Below, piece by piece: positions 25,626 through 36,448 of a stretch of DNA of 64,000 bases. The notes under the pieces are model-generated. The model worked only from the letters and a program-made list of their open reading frames with translations, was not told where the DNA came from and did not search any database. The DNA comes from Onchidella celtica (Eukaryota > Mollusca > Gastropoda > Systellommatophora > Onchidiidae). The stretch spans positions 32,304,894 through 32,368,893 of the forward strand of contig OZ007575.1 of NCBI GenBank assembly GCA_963931925.1, in the 5' to 3' direction. Position numbers and translations under genes: made by a program. The number at the start of each line of letters is the position of its first letter. Within the stretch, counting starts at the first letter, position 1.

Positions 25626-26075
25626 TTTCCCTAGTAGACACCATGAAACTAAGAACCCCCCCCCCCCCCCCATCTGCGAATAAGATTGGGATCTTATTGG
25701 CAGATGTTTGCGACTAAGCACTTTGTTCCAAGATATTGAATACAGGGAAGAAAATTTAAGGAGAATAATCTCGAATGTATATTATAAATATGAAATATGA
25801 AAATTACAAAATCATTTAAGGAAAAGAAAAGCCTTTTGCAAATTGGACAAAAATATAATAAACGCGACGAACTTCGTTAGTGCAGTTTGGCATTCATATT
25901 TATAAAGAAAAAAACACATGGATATTAAAGTGTGTTAGTGATTTCTTTATTCTCATATTTTTTTCTTTTTAAAGAAATTACAAAGTAATTCAGGAGAAAG
26001 AGGAGCCTCTTGCATACTAGACATTAAGAAAACAGAAACGAGGAACTTCCGTTCAGAGTTTGGCATTCATCCAGC

Positions 26076-26732
26076 AAATGACAGTGGACAATAAAGTGAA
26101 TCAGTGATTTCCCTTTACTCTTTTTTCCTGTTTTCTAAATCTCTCTCAGTTTGTGGTGAATAATTGTTGACTTAGATAGGCGTCACACAGAGAAACTTGT
26201 TTGCCACATGTCACTCGCCAATTGCTAGGGACTGAAGGTTGCATATTGATTTCTATTCGTCACTTGTCCAAAGTTTTTCATTACATGTCACTTGCCATAC
26301 CTGATTAGCTTTATGACAAAAGTCAGACACCATACGACTTCAAACGTGTCATACAGAAATGGTCGCATGCTGTATCCCACTTGCTAAAAGGGTGAAGAAC
26401 ATGGCAGGCAGTACTTTTCATCTGGTGGTTATCTCAAAGGTATAATCGACGAAGAAATAGATGACCTTGTTCAACCTATGTGCGACCAAAATATGCAAGC
26501 TGTGAAATTGAAGCAGAATTCCATACTTATTTACAGAAATTATAAGAGATGATATATCGTTTTTCGATCTGTATGTCTTGGCTCTTTTAGATCATAAACG
26601 AAATGATTTTCTTTGATAAGACAGGTCATTTTGCTGACATCTGTCTCTTGTTATTCAAGAGTTCTTTCACCCACACATTCTGTTGGCTGTTCATCAGCCA
26701 CAATGTTTGTTGACAAAAAAGACCAACACACC
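26076..26732. other. spacer between duplication copy 1 and the LTR element
   Basis: AT-rich; no gene, RNA or repeat end recognised. The five bases ACACC precede the LTR element. Confidence 0.4.
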
Positions 26733-27130
26733 TGTCACGAGCGAGTGAGCGAGGATCAGTAGTTACGAGAAGAGGGTTAGAATAAAGTTAACCCACGGGC
26801 CACGGGGTAAGGAAAAGCGTGCATGTTGTGAGTGGTGGGGATCTGAATGAGGCGAGAGCGCTGTATTACTATCACTGCACACTAAGACGTCCAAGAAAAC
26901 GGACGCAGGAGAAAGCCCCAGAGGGCGAACATAAGGAGAGCAGTCGGAAGACTTGGGAGTAGTGTTTTTCCAGTGATGACTGGTAGGTGAAACGATGATT
27001 GATAATAGTTATGATTGATGTATTATATTCGTCCATGACCATGATGTAAATAAGTATATGTGAGGAATGTGGAAGTCCTTGATACTGTATATAGCAATGT
27101 GCGCCATGAGCGATAGATGAAAGTTGAGTT

Positions 27131-27625
27131 AATAATAATAATAATAATAATGGATGGCATTTATATAGCGCATATCCATTACAAAAATGCTCTATGCGCT
27201 TTACAGAAACATGTCAAAAAATACATGGGTAAACTCACACACACAACCCACATTGATACACACATAATAATAATAATAATAGATAGCTTTTACATAGACT
27301 AGAAACTCTCATACAAATGACATTTTAACATCCTTTTAAACTGTGAAAATACTTGCGAACTGCGGACATCTAAAGGAATCTCATTCCACACCCTGGGCCC
27401 AACATGGCTGAAAGCCCTTTCACCAAAACTTTTTAGGTTCACTACGGGTACTTTTAGTCTAAGGTTGTCAGAAGATGATCTTAATGCTCTTGCAGGGCGA
27501 TGCAGTTCTATAAGTTCTGAAATATACTCTGGCGACATGTTGTTGACACATTTATAACAAAATAAAGCCAATTTATATTTTATTCGCTGCTCAATAGGTA
27601 GCCAGTGGAGCTCCTTAAATTCATG
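27131..27625 (-). mobile_element. 5'-truncated LINE (CR1/L2-like) nested in the 5' LTR
   Basis: Flanked by GAGTT at 27126-27130 and 27626-27630; the 3' LTR lacks the insert. The minus strand codes for KELHWLPIEQRIKYK, then RPARALRSS, FGERAFSHVGPRVWNEIP and a stop at 27299. This is the standard C-terminal tail of CR1/L2-group ORF2 proteins. A 3' UTR follows with GCGCATAGAGC and CGCTATATAAATGCC and a terminal (ATT)n. The target duplication marks it as a true insertion. Confidence 0.85.
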
Positions 27626-27967
27626 GAGTTCATGGATTTGTAGCGAGAGTGAGTATTGTGTACTACGGTGGAGGTGTGTTACCGTAAGATGTTGGTGAGT
27701 GAAATGTGAACTATTGTGTGTACGCTTCATGAGTTGTAATGAGGGGTGAAGTGATTAGAAATGGTATGGTATTATACCAATGTAATGTTATTCTTGTAGG
27801 TGCCGGGGTCGGGCCGAAGAGCGCCGCCTACGGTGAGCACAGGGGATAGGCCAGCATAGGGCCGGAGGCCACACATAGGCCAGGAAGGAAGCTGTCGGTG
27901 CAGGACAGTAGAGGCACATGAGTCGTGGCAGTTTGGCCACCGATAGGGACGTATATATGATCGTGAA

Positions 27968-28083
27968 TGTGTTATTGCCATGTTGATGTGCTATTGAAAT
28001 GCTAATGTGCTATTGCCATGTTGATGTGCTATTGAAATGCTAATGTGCTATTGCCATGTTGATGTGCTATTGGAATGCTAGTG
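27968..28083. repeat. 38-bp tandem array in the 5' LTR
   Basis: About three units built from TATTGCCATGTTGATGTGC and TATTGAAATGCTAATGTGC alternating. The corresponding part of the 3' LTR (33885-33975) has only a diverged, non-arrayed version. Confidence 0.8.
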
Positions 28084-28404
28084 TGTTATGGCAATAGGAA
28101 GGGGCTATTGAGAGACTGCGGTGCCAGTGAAATATTAATGTGCTATTAAGACCCTGAGAGGAGAGGCTGAGGCCGAAGTGTCTTTAGAAAGTAACTACCG
28201 GGTTGTGGACCCGAGGAAGAGTGCATGTGGGAATAAGGCCGTTGGACGGTAGTAAATTCAATAATATAGTGTATGTAATTGCACTTTTATCTGTATCTTT
28301 ATGTATAATAAATGTGTGAGTCTGATGGGTTGTTCTGTTAAGTGTTATACTTGTTCGTTCGTGATTGTTGTCTTGTTATAATTATTACATCTCCCAGTCT
28401 GGGA

Positions 28405-28450
28405 TTTGTGACACTGGGGGCTCGTCCGTTGTGACACTGGGGGCTCGTCC
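28405..28450 (+). promoter_or_regulatory. primer binding site (tRNA-Pro type), tandemly duplicated
   Basis: TGGGGGCTCGTCC begins 2 bp after the 5' LTR (28415-28427) and is repeated at 28438-28450 as part of a 23-bp tandem duplication that includes the LTR end TTGTGACA. The 13-mer equals the start of the classical tRNA-Pro primer site of gammaretroviruses. Confidence 0.75.
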
Positions 28451-29350
28451 AATTTCGTCATAGTTAGTTGTAATTCTGTTGTGGTAAGAAATTGTGCTGT
28501 TGTCTTTTGTTCGTTGCATGAATGGGATTTTCATGATAATATGATTTATGTATATCTATGAATATGTATTGATGCATGTACTGTTATGAATATGTACTAA
28601 TGTGTGATTGAATTTTCACAGAGAGAGTGTGCGTGCAGCCTGAAGGAGTCAAGCAGCCAGAGCTCCGGCATACGTCAAGTTAAATAAAACGCTGAGTGAA
28701 AGTTAAGTAAAATTCAAAAATTTTGTACCCTGGATTGGGGGCTGTTCCTTTCATCTGTCTTTTTCTCTGTTTTTGCTGTTTTCGTTTGCTGTGTTGAACT
28801 TAGTTTATCCTTTTAAAAAGGTGTGGGAAACTTGTAACTTCGTTCATCACGGTGAACAGTTCTTTAGGGCTTTGTTATTGTTTAGTTGTAGCGTCGATAT
28901 CTTCTCTGTTCTGCAGGAAGACGTATTCTCTTGTCCCTCTCTCCTACCTATCTGTAGATACGTTCTTTTTTTCAGACTCTGTTCTTGTTCGTACCTTGTA
29001 GTGTAATCGGCGTAGTTAGGTTGCATTTTTTTCCATTATAGTTTTTTTTTAGAAGCTTTGTCCTAGTCTGGTTCGTTGTCTTTGATGTCCTGGTGGTCCT
29101 TCTTCTGAATTTTCTCATTCTTGTCTTTTCTTTTCGCTTTTGTTATTTAATATTGCTATACATTGTATGAACATAGAATTAGTTATAGAGAGTATGCTGT
29201 AAAATGTTCAGTTAGGTGTGTTTCTGATTTGCATTTGAAAATAGTGCTTGTTATTGTAGTGGCATAGTTTCAGGTCTCGGGATACGTCGTGTATAGTAAG
29301 TACATAGACAGTATATTGTATTGCAAATTGTATAGGAATAAATCCGTGAA
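28451..29350. other. leader of the LTR element
   Basis: About 0.9 kb between the primer site and the Gag start. T-rich with short frames only; no domain recognised. Confidence 0.5.
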
Positions 29351-31246
29351 ATGGCGGAGCTCCAGCAACTAATGAAGTTAGGGACGGAACTTGGTCTTGA
29401 AGGCGTAGAGCTACGCGGCTGGATTAAAGAGCAGCAGGCGGAATTGCGCGACGAGCGTGCTAAGGATAGAGAGCGAGAAAAAGAGGCTCAAGAGCGGCAG
29501 AGAGAAAATGAGGCTCAAGAGCGGCAGAGAGAAAAAGAGGCTCAAGAGCGGCAGCAGGAAAGGGAGTTAAAGTTAAAGGAAAAAGAGGCTCAGCAGCACG
29601 AAAGGGAGTTAAAGTTAAAGGAGATAGAAGCCCAAGAGCGGGAGATAGAGGCTAGGGATAAGCAACAGGAGAGAGAGACGTGAATAAGAATCGCGGAATT
29701 GGAACTCAAGAAGAATGCGCCAACAGAAACAGTTGAGCGGCAGGGGCAAAACAAAAGTGGCGTTAGGATTAAGCTGCCTACGTTCGACGACCGGAAGGAC
29801 GACATAGACGCCTTCCTTTACAGGTTCGAACTGAACGCACAACTGCAATGGGGGGAGAATAAACAATTATGGTCCACGTACCTGGCTTCCTTGTTGCAGG
29901 GACGAGCGTTAACCTACTTTAAAGAGCTACAGCACGAAGACGTACATGATTACGATAAGCTGAAGTCTTTGCTGCTTCGCCGATTTGCGCGTGCGGAGGA
30001 ATATTTCCGGGAGCAGTTTAGGCGAGCACGTGCGGATACCAGGGAGGACTTTGCTGCCTTCGTCGCGAGACTAGCAGAATATTTCACGAACTGGGTGGAC
30101 TTGGCGCATGTGGGCGCGGATTTTGCTAAATTGAAAGACCTAATGATCCGTGACCAGCTGTACGCGTCGTGCCATAAAGATCTGGTGGCTTTTCTGAAAG
30201 AAAACGAACCCGCGACGGTGCAGGAGGCGTCTAAGTTGGCGGAAGCATACCGTACGGCACATCCGTCCAAACCAGTAGCGAGGGCGTACGTGCAGGATAC
30301 TGGTTACGTCGCCGTGGTTGAGGGGTCGCCGACAGGACATAAAGACAGGTCGCGTCAGCGTGGTGCCTATAATTGGCAAGCCCAGGGGCAACGTAGGGGG
30401 TATCACCAATCACCTGCATATGGGTCCGGTAAGTTTGACCGAGCAGGAGGGCTAGGTCGCGGTAATGGCCGAGGGCGATTTGTGACCTTTGCCGATGACC
30501 GACGGCATAGGGACTTTAGTTCCGGTCGCGATGGGTCACGGGAACCCAGGTTTAGCGGAGCACAGGGAGCGGAATGTTGGACTTGCGGACGCGTAGGTCA
30601 TTTTTCACGCGATTGTAGGGCCGCGAAGTGTTGGAACTGCGGAAGAGCAGATCACATCAGCATGAATTGCCCTGCAGGTAGGATAGCGGCGAACGTGGAT
30701 GACAATCGCAGTGGCTCCAGTCCATGTTCCCCTAATAAATTTCATCATGCAGCCGCGTATGTTACATCGGACAACGGAGGCGGACAGTATTCTAAGTGTC
30801 CCAATTGTGAGAAGTTATTATCTTCCGGTGTTTTACCTTGTGGGAGAAAGATCCCCGTTATAAATTCATGTCATACAGGAGGTGGTCTTAGGGTTTATCC
30901 GGGGTTTGTTGGGGACGAACCGGTCTCGGTTTTACGAGATACAGGATCTACCGTTGTGGGAGTGCATAGGGACTGCATTCGGGATTCACAGCTTACAGGT
31001 GAGACTGTCCCGTGCATCCAATTTTCAGGGGCCATAGAGAAATTACCCATGGCAAAGATAGTGATAGATACGCCTTTCCTTAGCGGGGAAGTCGAGGCAG
31101 TCGTTGGTTGCTTTCCAGGCGCCCAGCTCATCATTGGTAATGTATCGCGGGTAGTTTCCCCTTCCGAGGAGAATGTGCAGGCATGGTCACAATCAAAAGG
31201 TATTGACTTTTTGTGCCGCAGTCGAGACACGTCGACAGGTAGGTGA
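29351..31246 (+). pseudogene. Gag and protease frame of the LTR element, with in-frame TGA
   Basis: The frame opens at ATG 29351 (MAELQQLMKLG) and runs to 31246 with one TGA at 29681-29683. N-terminal part: a charged coiled coil of about 110 residues rich in E, K, R and Q, with repeated EAQERQRE. Next comes a SCAN-like capsid segment (LPTFDDRKDDIDAFLYRFE, then YLASLLQGRALTYF and YDKLKSLLLRRF). Then two CCHC zinc knuckles, CWTCGRVGHFSRDC (30574-30615) and CWNCGRADHISMNC (30628-30669). The aspartic protease active site is LRDTGSTVVG at about 30932-30961. Gag packages element RNA; the protease matures the polyprotein. The TGA may be a CpG-type mutation or a read-through stop; one copy cannot tell. 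Confidence 0.85.
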
Positions 31247-32051
31247 TAGGAGTAAGATTAGACCTTTGGCAACGCCAGCGGTCAACCTGGATATCACACC
31301 AGGGCGCTTGGCGACATTACAAAAGGAGGACCCATCATTGAGTCCATGTTTTGGGGAGGCGCGAACGGAGAAAACGAGGAAATATAAGAACAGGTCGTCT
31401 TCCTTTGTTATCCAGGCGGGCATTCTGTTCCGTAAGTGTGTTACGGTGGCTTCCGTTTTAAAGCAGGTCGTTGTGCCAGCGTTGCTAATCGCAACAGTAT
31501 TGCATTTGGCACATGATGTCCCATTAGCGGGTCATATGGGAATAGCTAGAACCAAAGAAAGGGTTCTTAAGAATTTTTACTGGCCATCCATCCACAGAGA
31601 TGTACGAGTGTATTGTAAGACATGCAGTGCGTGCCAAAAGACGACGCATAAGGGTCGTACACCCCAGGCTCCTCTTCAAAAGATCCCCACGGTTTCGGAA
31701 CCGTTTAAAAAGGTTTCCATAGACCTTGTTGATTTAAGAGAAAGATTATCTTCAGCGCGCACTATAGCAGAAGAAGCTTCTAGTATCGCTTCAAAAAGAG
31801 CAAAAGCCTATAAAGATAGAGGATCCAAACTGAGAATTTTTAAGCCAGGAGACAAGGTCCTATTGTTATTACCTACGGACCATAATAAGTTATTGATGAC
31901 ATGGAAGGGTCCTTATGTTATTGAGCGAGTTGTTTCAAAGGTAGATTACGCTATCCACATTGATGGATCGAGTAAGGTTTTCCATGTTAATATGCTACAG
32001 AGATTTTATGAGAGACCAGAGTATCTGTGTGCTCAGACGAAACCAGTGTAG
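31247..32051 (+). pseudogene. integrase of the LTR element, catalytic core deleted
   Basis: The frame overlaps the end of the protease frame (open from 31173), shifted by one. Seen: the H2C2 zinc-binding region (LAHDVPLAGHMGI ... FYWPSIH ... CKTCSACQ), then SIDLV, the first Asp of the DDE core, near 31716-31730. The text then jumps to C-terminal sequence (KRAKAYKDRGSKLRIFKPGDKV split over 31797-31857). A GPY/F module WKGPYVIE (31904-31927) and FHVNMLQRFY follow. Roughly the rest of the core, with the second Asp and the Glu, is missing, so strand transfer is impossible. The GPY/F module marks the Ty3/gypsy lineage rather than copia. Confidence 0.85.
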
Positions 32052-32836
32052 CGTGTCATACGTCGACATGGTCTGATCATATTCAGACACTAACGGTAAT
32101 TTTTAAACGATTACGTCATTTTGGGTTAACTGCTAAACCCGCAAAGATGGATTTGGCATGTCCAGAGATAGTATTCTTAGGACATATCGTGGGTAGAAGT
32201 GTTCAGAGACCTGAAGTAACAAAAATTGACAAATTAGTAGGGTTGCAAATCCCTAAAACAAAGAAACAAGTCAGAAGCTTAGTGGGAATTTTGAATTATT
32301 ACAGAAAGTTCATTCCAAATTTTTCCTCCTTGTCATCTTCTCTTACTGACCTTACTAAGAAGGGACAACCCGATAAGGTCCAGTGGACGTCTGAATGTCA
32401 GACAGCATTTGATAATTTGGTGACAGCATTATCATCCTCACCCATTCTGATATTACCCGATTTTCGATCTAATTTTATCCTCAGAACGGATGCGTCGGAC
32501 TCTGGTGTCGGCGCTTGTCTTCTACAGGAGAAGAACGAATGTTTACATCCTGTATGTTATGTCAGTAGGAAGTTATTGCAGAGAGAAAGAAAGTATTCTG
32601 TGATAGAGCGGGAGTGTCTTGCCATTGTGTGGTCCGTCCGGAAATTAGGACGTTATCTCATGGGACGAGAATTCTGTATCCAGACAGACCACAAGCCACT
32701 AACGTTTTTGTCGAAGAACCGTTCGTCCAGCCCACGCTTGTCTAGATGGGCATTGGCGTTACAGCCGTATACCTTCGTTATTCAACCAATTCCAGGAACC
32801 AGCAATCATATCGCCGACTACCTTAGTCGAGCCTAG
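32052..32836 (+). pseudogene. reverse transcriptase (C-terminal part) and RNase H of the LTR element
   Basis: The frame enters just after the YxDD region (STWSDHIQTL, FGLTAKPAK) and continues with FLGHIVG, LVGILNYYRKFIPNFS and PILILPDF. RNase H follows with TDASDSGVGACLL, RECLAIVW, TDHKPLTFL and ADYLSR; these carry the four acidic active-site positions. The polymerase fingers and palm with the catalytic Asp pair are gone, so DNA synthesis is impossible. The domain stops at 32836, followed by untranslated DNA and the 3' LTR, so no integrase lies downstream. Confidence 0.85.
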
Positions 32837-33189
32837 GGGAAGAGTTCAGGAGCTTATACATCGGAGGACAGGAACATTGACAGGATCTGTGTGAACGAGT
32901 CGTCGACTTTAAAATATTGACATTATAAATATTATATGAAGAATGGTTGATAGATTGATTGGTTTTGATTCTGTATTAGGTATTGTGTTTAGTTAGCTAT
33001 TGATGATGTGATACATATATGCATAGGCAGGGCATATTGATCCCCGTATTTTCCCCTGATTTCGGTATTATATATGCTAGGGGCATTGGTAGGTCATTTT
33101 TATGTAGGTATTGCTCACGCTCACTCGTTGACAGTCATCTTGATGCGATTTGAAATTAATTGCATTAATTTTTTTGGGGTGGGGGATGA
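32837..33189. other. 3' untranslated part of the LTR element with purine tract
   Basis: No coding content. TTTTTTTGGGGTGGGGGATGA (33168-33188) just before the 3' LTR is the likely polypurine tract. Confidence 0.6.
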
Positions 33190-34325
33190 TGTCACGAGCA
33201 GGTGAGCTGGGATCAGTAGTTACGGGGGAAGGGGGTAGAGTCAAGTTAACCCACGGCCCACGGGTAATGAAAAGCGTGCATGTTGTGAGTGGGGGGGTTC
33301 GCATGAGGCGAGAGCGCTGTATTACTATCACTGCAAGTTAGAAGGTCCCAGGGGACGGACGTGAGTGAGAACAGTCGGGAGATGTGACAGTGTTTCCAGT
33401 GATGACTGGTAGGTGGAACGATGATTGATAATTATGATTCATGTATTATATTCGTCTACGACCATGATGTAAATAAGTATATGTGAGGAATGTGGAAGTC
33501 CTTGATACTGTATATAGCAATGTGCGCCATGAGCGATAGATGGAAGTTAGCTTCATGGATTTGTAGCGAGAGTGAGTAGGGTGTAATACGGTGGAGGTGT
33601 TACCGTAAGATGTTTGGTGAGTGAAATGTGAACTATTGTGTGTACGCTTCATGAGTTGTAATGAGGGGTGAAGTGATTAGAAATGGTATGGTATTATACC
33701 AATGTAATGTTATTTTTGTAGGTGCCGGGGTCGGGCCGAAGCGCCGCCTACGGTGAGCACAGGGGATAGGCCAGCATAGGGCCGAAGGCCACACATAGGC
33801 CAGGAGTGACGCTGTCGGTGTAGGACAGTCGCAGCACATGAGTCGTGGCAGTCTGGCCACAGACAGGGATGTATATATGCTTGTAATGTGCTATTAAGAT
33901 GTACTACTGTGACATGGATGTATTACTGTGCGAATGAGATATTCATGTGAATTGAAGTATTAACGTGCTATGGCCACGTGAGGTGTTATAGGAGGCTAAG
34001 GTGTATTGCCATAGGGGGGCGCTGTTGAGAGACTGTGGGGTGAAAGAATACTAGTGTGTCATTAAGACCCTGAGTGGAGGGCTGAGGCCGAAGTGTCTTT
34101 AGAAGTAATTACCGGGTTGTGGACCCGAGGAAGTGTGCTTGCGGGAGAAGGCCGTGGACGGCAGTTTAATTAAGTACTATAATGTATGTCATTGCAATTC
34201 TATCTTTATCTTATGTTTAATAAATGTGTGAGTCTGATGGGTTGTTTTGTTAAGTGTTATACTTGTTCGTTCGTGGTTGTTGTCTTGTTATAATTATTAC
34301 ATCTCCCAGTCTGGGATTTGTGACA
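33190..34325 (+). repeat. 3' LTR (1136 bp)
   Basis: Same ends as the 5' LTR, with AATAAA at 34219-34224. It lacks the nested LINE and so serves as the empty-site reference. Small indels and substitutions against the 5' LTR show that the insertion is not recent. Confidence 0.9.
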
Positions 34326-36199
34326 CTTTCCTTCATCTGTAATTGCACTAATGAAATAATGATGGATGTGCCCATAGTTCGGTAGAGGTCCAAAAGGAAA
34401 TGCATTCCATCCTGTGGGAGCAAAATAAGAATAACTGATTAGTTCAAATTGAGAAAGGTTTGTTTTCTTAATTTCTAATTTATTTAATATTATACCTCAC
34501 AAACACAGCCTATATTTATAGTAACTGGAACTGATGTGAATGTAATACATACATATTTAACATTTCATATAATACATGTCACAATTCATGTTCAGCATTT
34601 TTCAAAGAGTGCCTGAAACTTGATAAACACAGCTGGTCAATAGAAAGGAGACTGGATTAGATTAGTTGACACTTAAGAAACTTGCACCAACAATGAAATA
34701 ATCTTGAGACCATTTCTTTTAAAATAAGATTTACGAGTATAGATTAAATTTTGTCCAAATTGGATATATGTAATCTATCATCAAAAATTGAGGGAGCACA
34801 GTTTCATAATTTTTGGTCAAGTAGTCATGGCGCTTTAGGTACTTAATATACTCACTATCTAGCTCTGTTATAATAAGATGATAATAATGACTGAGGTGCC
34901 CAAGCCAGCGAGCCTCAAAAACTGAGGGCTTAACATCGGAAAAAATAAGAAAAGGGCTAACAACAGCCTAACCAAGACATAGAATATCAAAGTATAATCT
35001 GAGCCACATAATAGCTTTATCTACATTCTAAGATATAATTATTTCACTGTGAAGATGTATTGCAAGACTTTCACACAACTGCATTAAATCCATCGTGAAC
35101 AAACCACTGACAAGAAATAAGCCAATACAAATATTTTCTTTTTATCCCTTCACTAATTGTGTAAACAGGCAGCACTTATATTAAATATATTTTATGAACT
35201 TGGAGTCATTTTATGAAATTTAATGACAGACAGCCCACACTGTTTTGAAATTGTTTTGTCTTTTAAAGCAGTGATGTGGAATTAAATAACGTCAAGCTTA
35301 TACGATAAATGCTTAATGTCTTCCTAAATGCATAAGTCATTTTGGGGGCAGGCTGAGCTGATATCTGTATCTCATACTATATGGTTCTATGACTTTCAGG
35401 ACTATATGTATATTCTTACATACATATCCACAGCAAAGACAAAGTGTCCGAAAGAAAAAAAAGTGCAAATATGGTTTCAAATTTCCAAATTAACTTCTTT
35501 TTCACATTGGCACAAAAAGGTGTCACACTTGTTTTAATTACATCAGATTTGAATGAAGATAATAATGAATTATCTGAATTAGTTCCACCAGGTTTCAACT
35601 AGAAATCTTTCCCAGATTAGATCAAATTATTCTCAAGTCTCTCCACTTACCAAATTGGCCTGTAGGAACTTTTCTTATGCACAAGATCAAAAGTACCTAG
35701 CCGTTGCGTGAGGCATTCCAGCCATTCTTATTCATTTTAACTTCTTGTGGTGTTTTTACGGCACCCATACATCAACACTTTATTTTTTGTTTTGGACCCA
35801 AGAGTTGTAGTCCCTGTTATAATATTCTGTGTTCAGAAAGGACAAAGCACCATCTCTGCAATGAAACGAATGGAAACACCTTCATTAAGAAATCAATGAA
35901 ATATTTTGCCTCCAAAGGTACAGTTTTATTTGAGACTATGAGGCCTTTTTAATGACCCTTTCAATACCTGAGGTAATTGGGATATGCTAAACATATAAGC
36001 AGCTAATAAAAGGAGCTAGAAAGAAAAAAGACTTGTAAAAAAAGCTGGTGAAAAGGGAATACTGGGAGAGAAAAAAGGAACAAAAAACAAACAAAACAAA
36101 ACAAAAGTGAGGAAGAAAAACGGTACGAAGAAAAAAAAGGAACCAGAAGAAAAAAAAAAGAGAATCCAATCAGCCATAGGGTGGAATAGAATACAAAAA
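34326..36199. other. gene-free stretch between LTR element and duplication copy 2
   Basis: AT-rich; an A/G-rich tract lies at 36015-36170. Short open frames have no family likeness. No repeat ends recognised. Confidence 0.4.
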
Positions 36200-36448
36200 T
36201 GTGAGTATTATGACAGTCTTCTCAAAACCGTAAAATTTGCTCATTTAATTCATTAATATACATGTATTTTATCCTACAATGAATGATTATTATGGTACAC
36301 ACAACGTTAATGAAAATTAATATTATCATTGGATCATTAAAATTTCCATAGGGAGACAGGTCATACTCATGAATAACCATGAAGTTAGGTAATGTATTCT
36401 AACACAAGAAACGATGAAAAGGAAAAATATTTAGGCAAAGCATCGTTG

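Larger units (their letters stand above)
19420..26075 (+). repeat. segmental duplication, copy 1
   Basis: Matches 36200-45285 in the same orientation across almost its whole length. Anchors include CCACAAACCGGAAGTGGGAA (23146), AAAGCCTTTTGCAAATTGGA (25828) and ATGCGCATTTGATAGATGCC (23023). Copy 1 lacks the two solo LTRs and the TTAA-element fragment found in copy 2. It has an extra internal duplication of its own (24200-24700 against 24910-25480). No intact gene is visible in it. Confidence 0.85.
26733..28413 (+). repeat. 5' LTR (1681 bp, includes nested LINE fragment)
   Basis: Matches the 3' LTR in order, sharing GAGGCGAGAGCGCTGTATTA, TAGGTGCCGGGGTCGGGCCG and GGGTTGTGGACCCGAGGAAG. An AATAAA polyadenylation signal sits at 28307-28312. 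The extra length comes from a LINE insertion at 27131-27625 and a 38-bp tandem array at 27968-28083. Confidence 0.9.
26733..34325 (+). mobile_element. Ty3/gypsy LTR retrotransposon, Gmr1-like domain order, decayed
   Basis: LTRs start TGTCACGAGC and end TTTGTGACA at both sides. Order seen: 5' LTR, tRNA-Pro-type primer site (duplicated), leader of about 0.9 kb, Gag with two zinc knuckles, aspartic protease, integrase, partial reverse transcriptase, RNase H, purine-rich tract, 3' LTR. Integrase lies upstream of reverse transcriptase, as in Gmr1-like elements and unlike ordinary Ty3/gypsy. The copy cannot be autonomous: Gag has an in-frame stop, the integrase core and the reverse-transcriptase palm are deleted, and the frame shifts twice. 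Flanks ACACC and CTTTC do not match, so no target duplication is seen. Confidence 0.85.

Noticed and set aside
29590-30419. Several minus-strand open frames opposite Gag
   Set aside because: Mirror frames of a GC-richer coding region, with no domain content.
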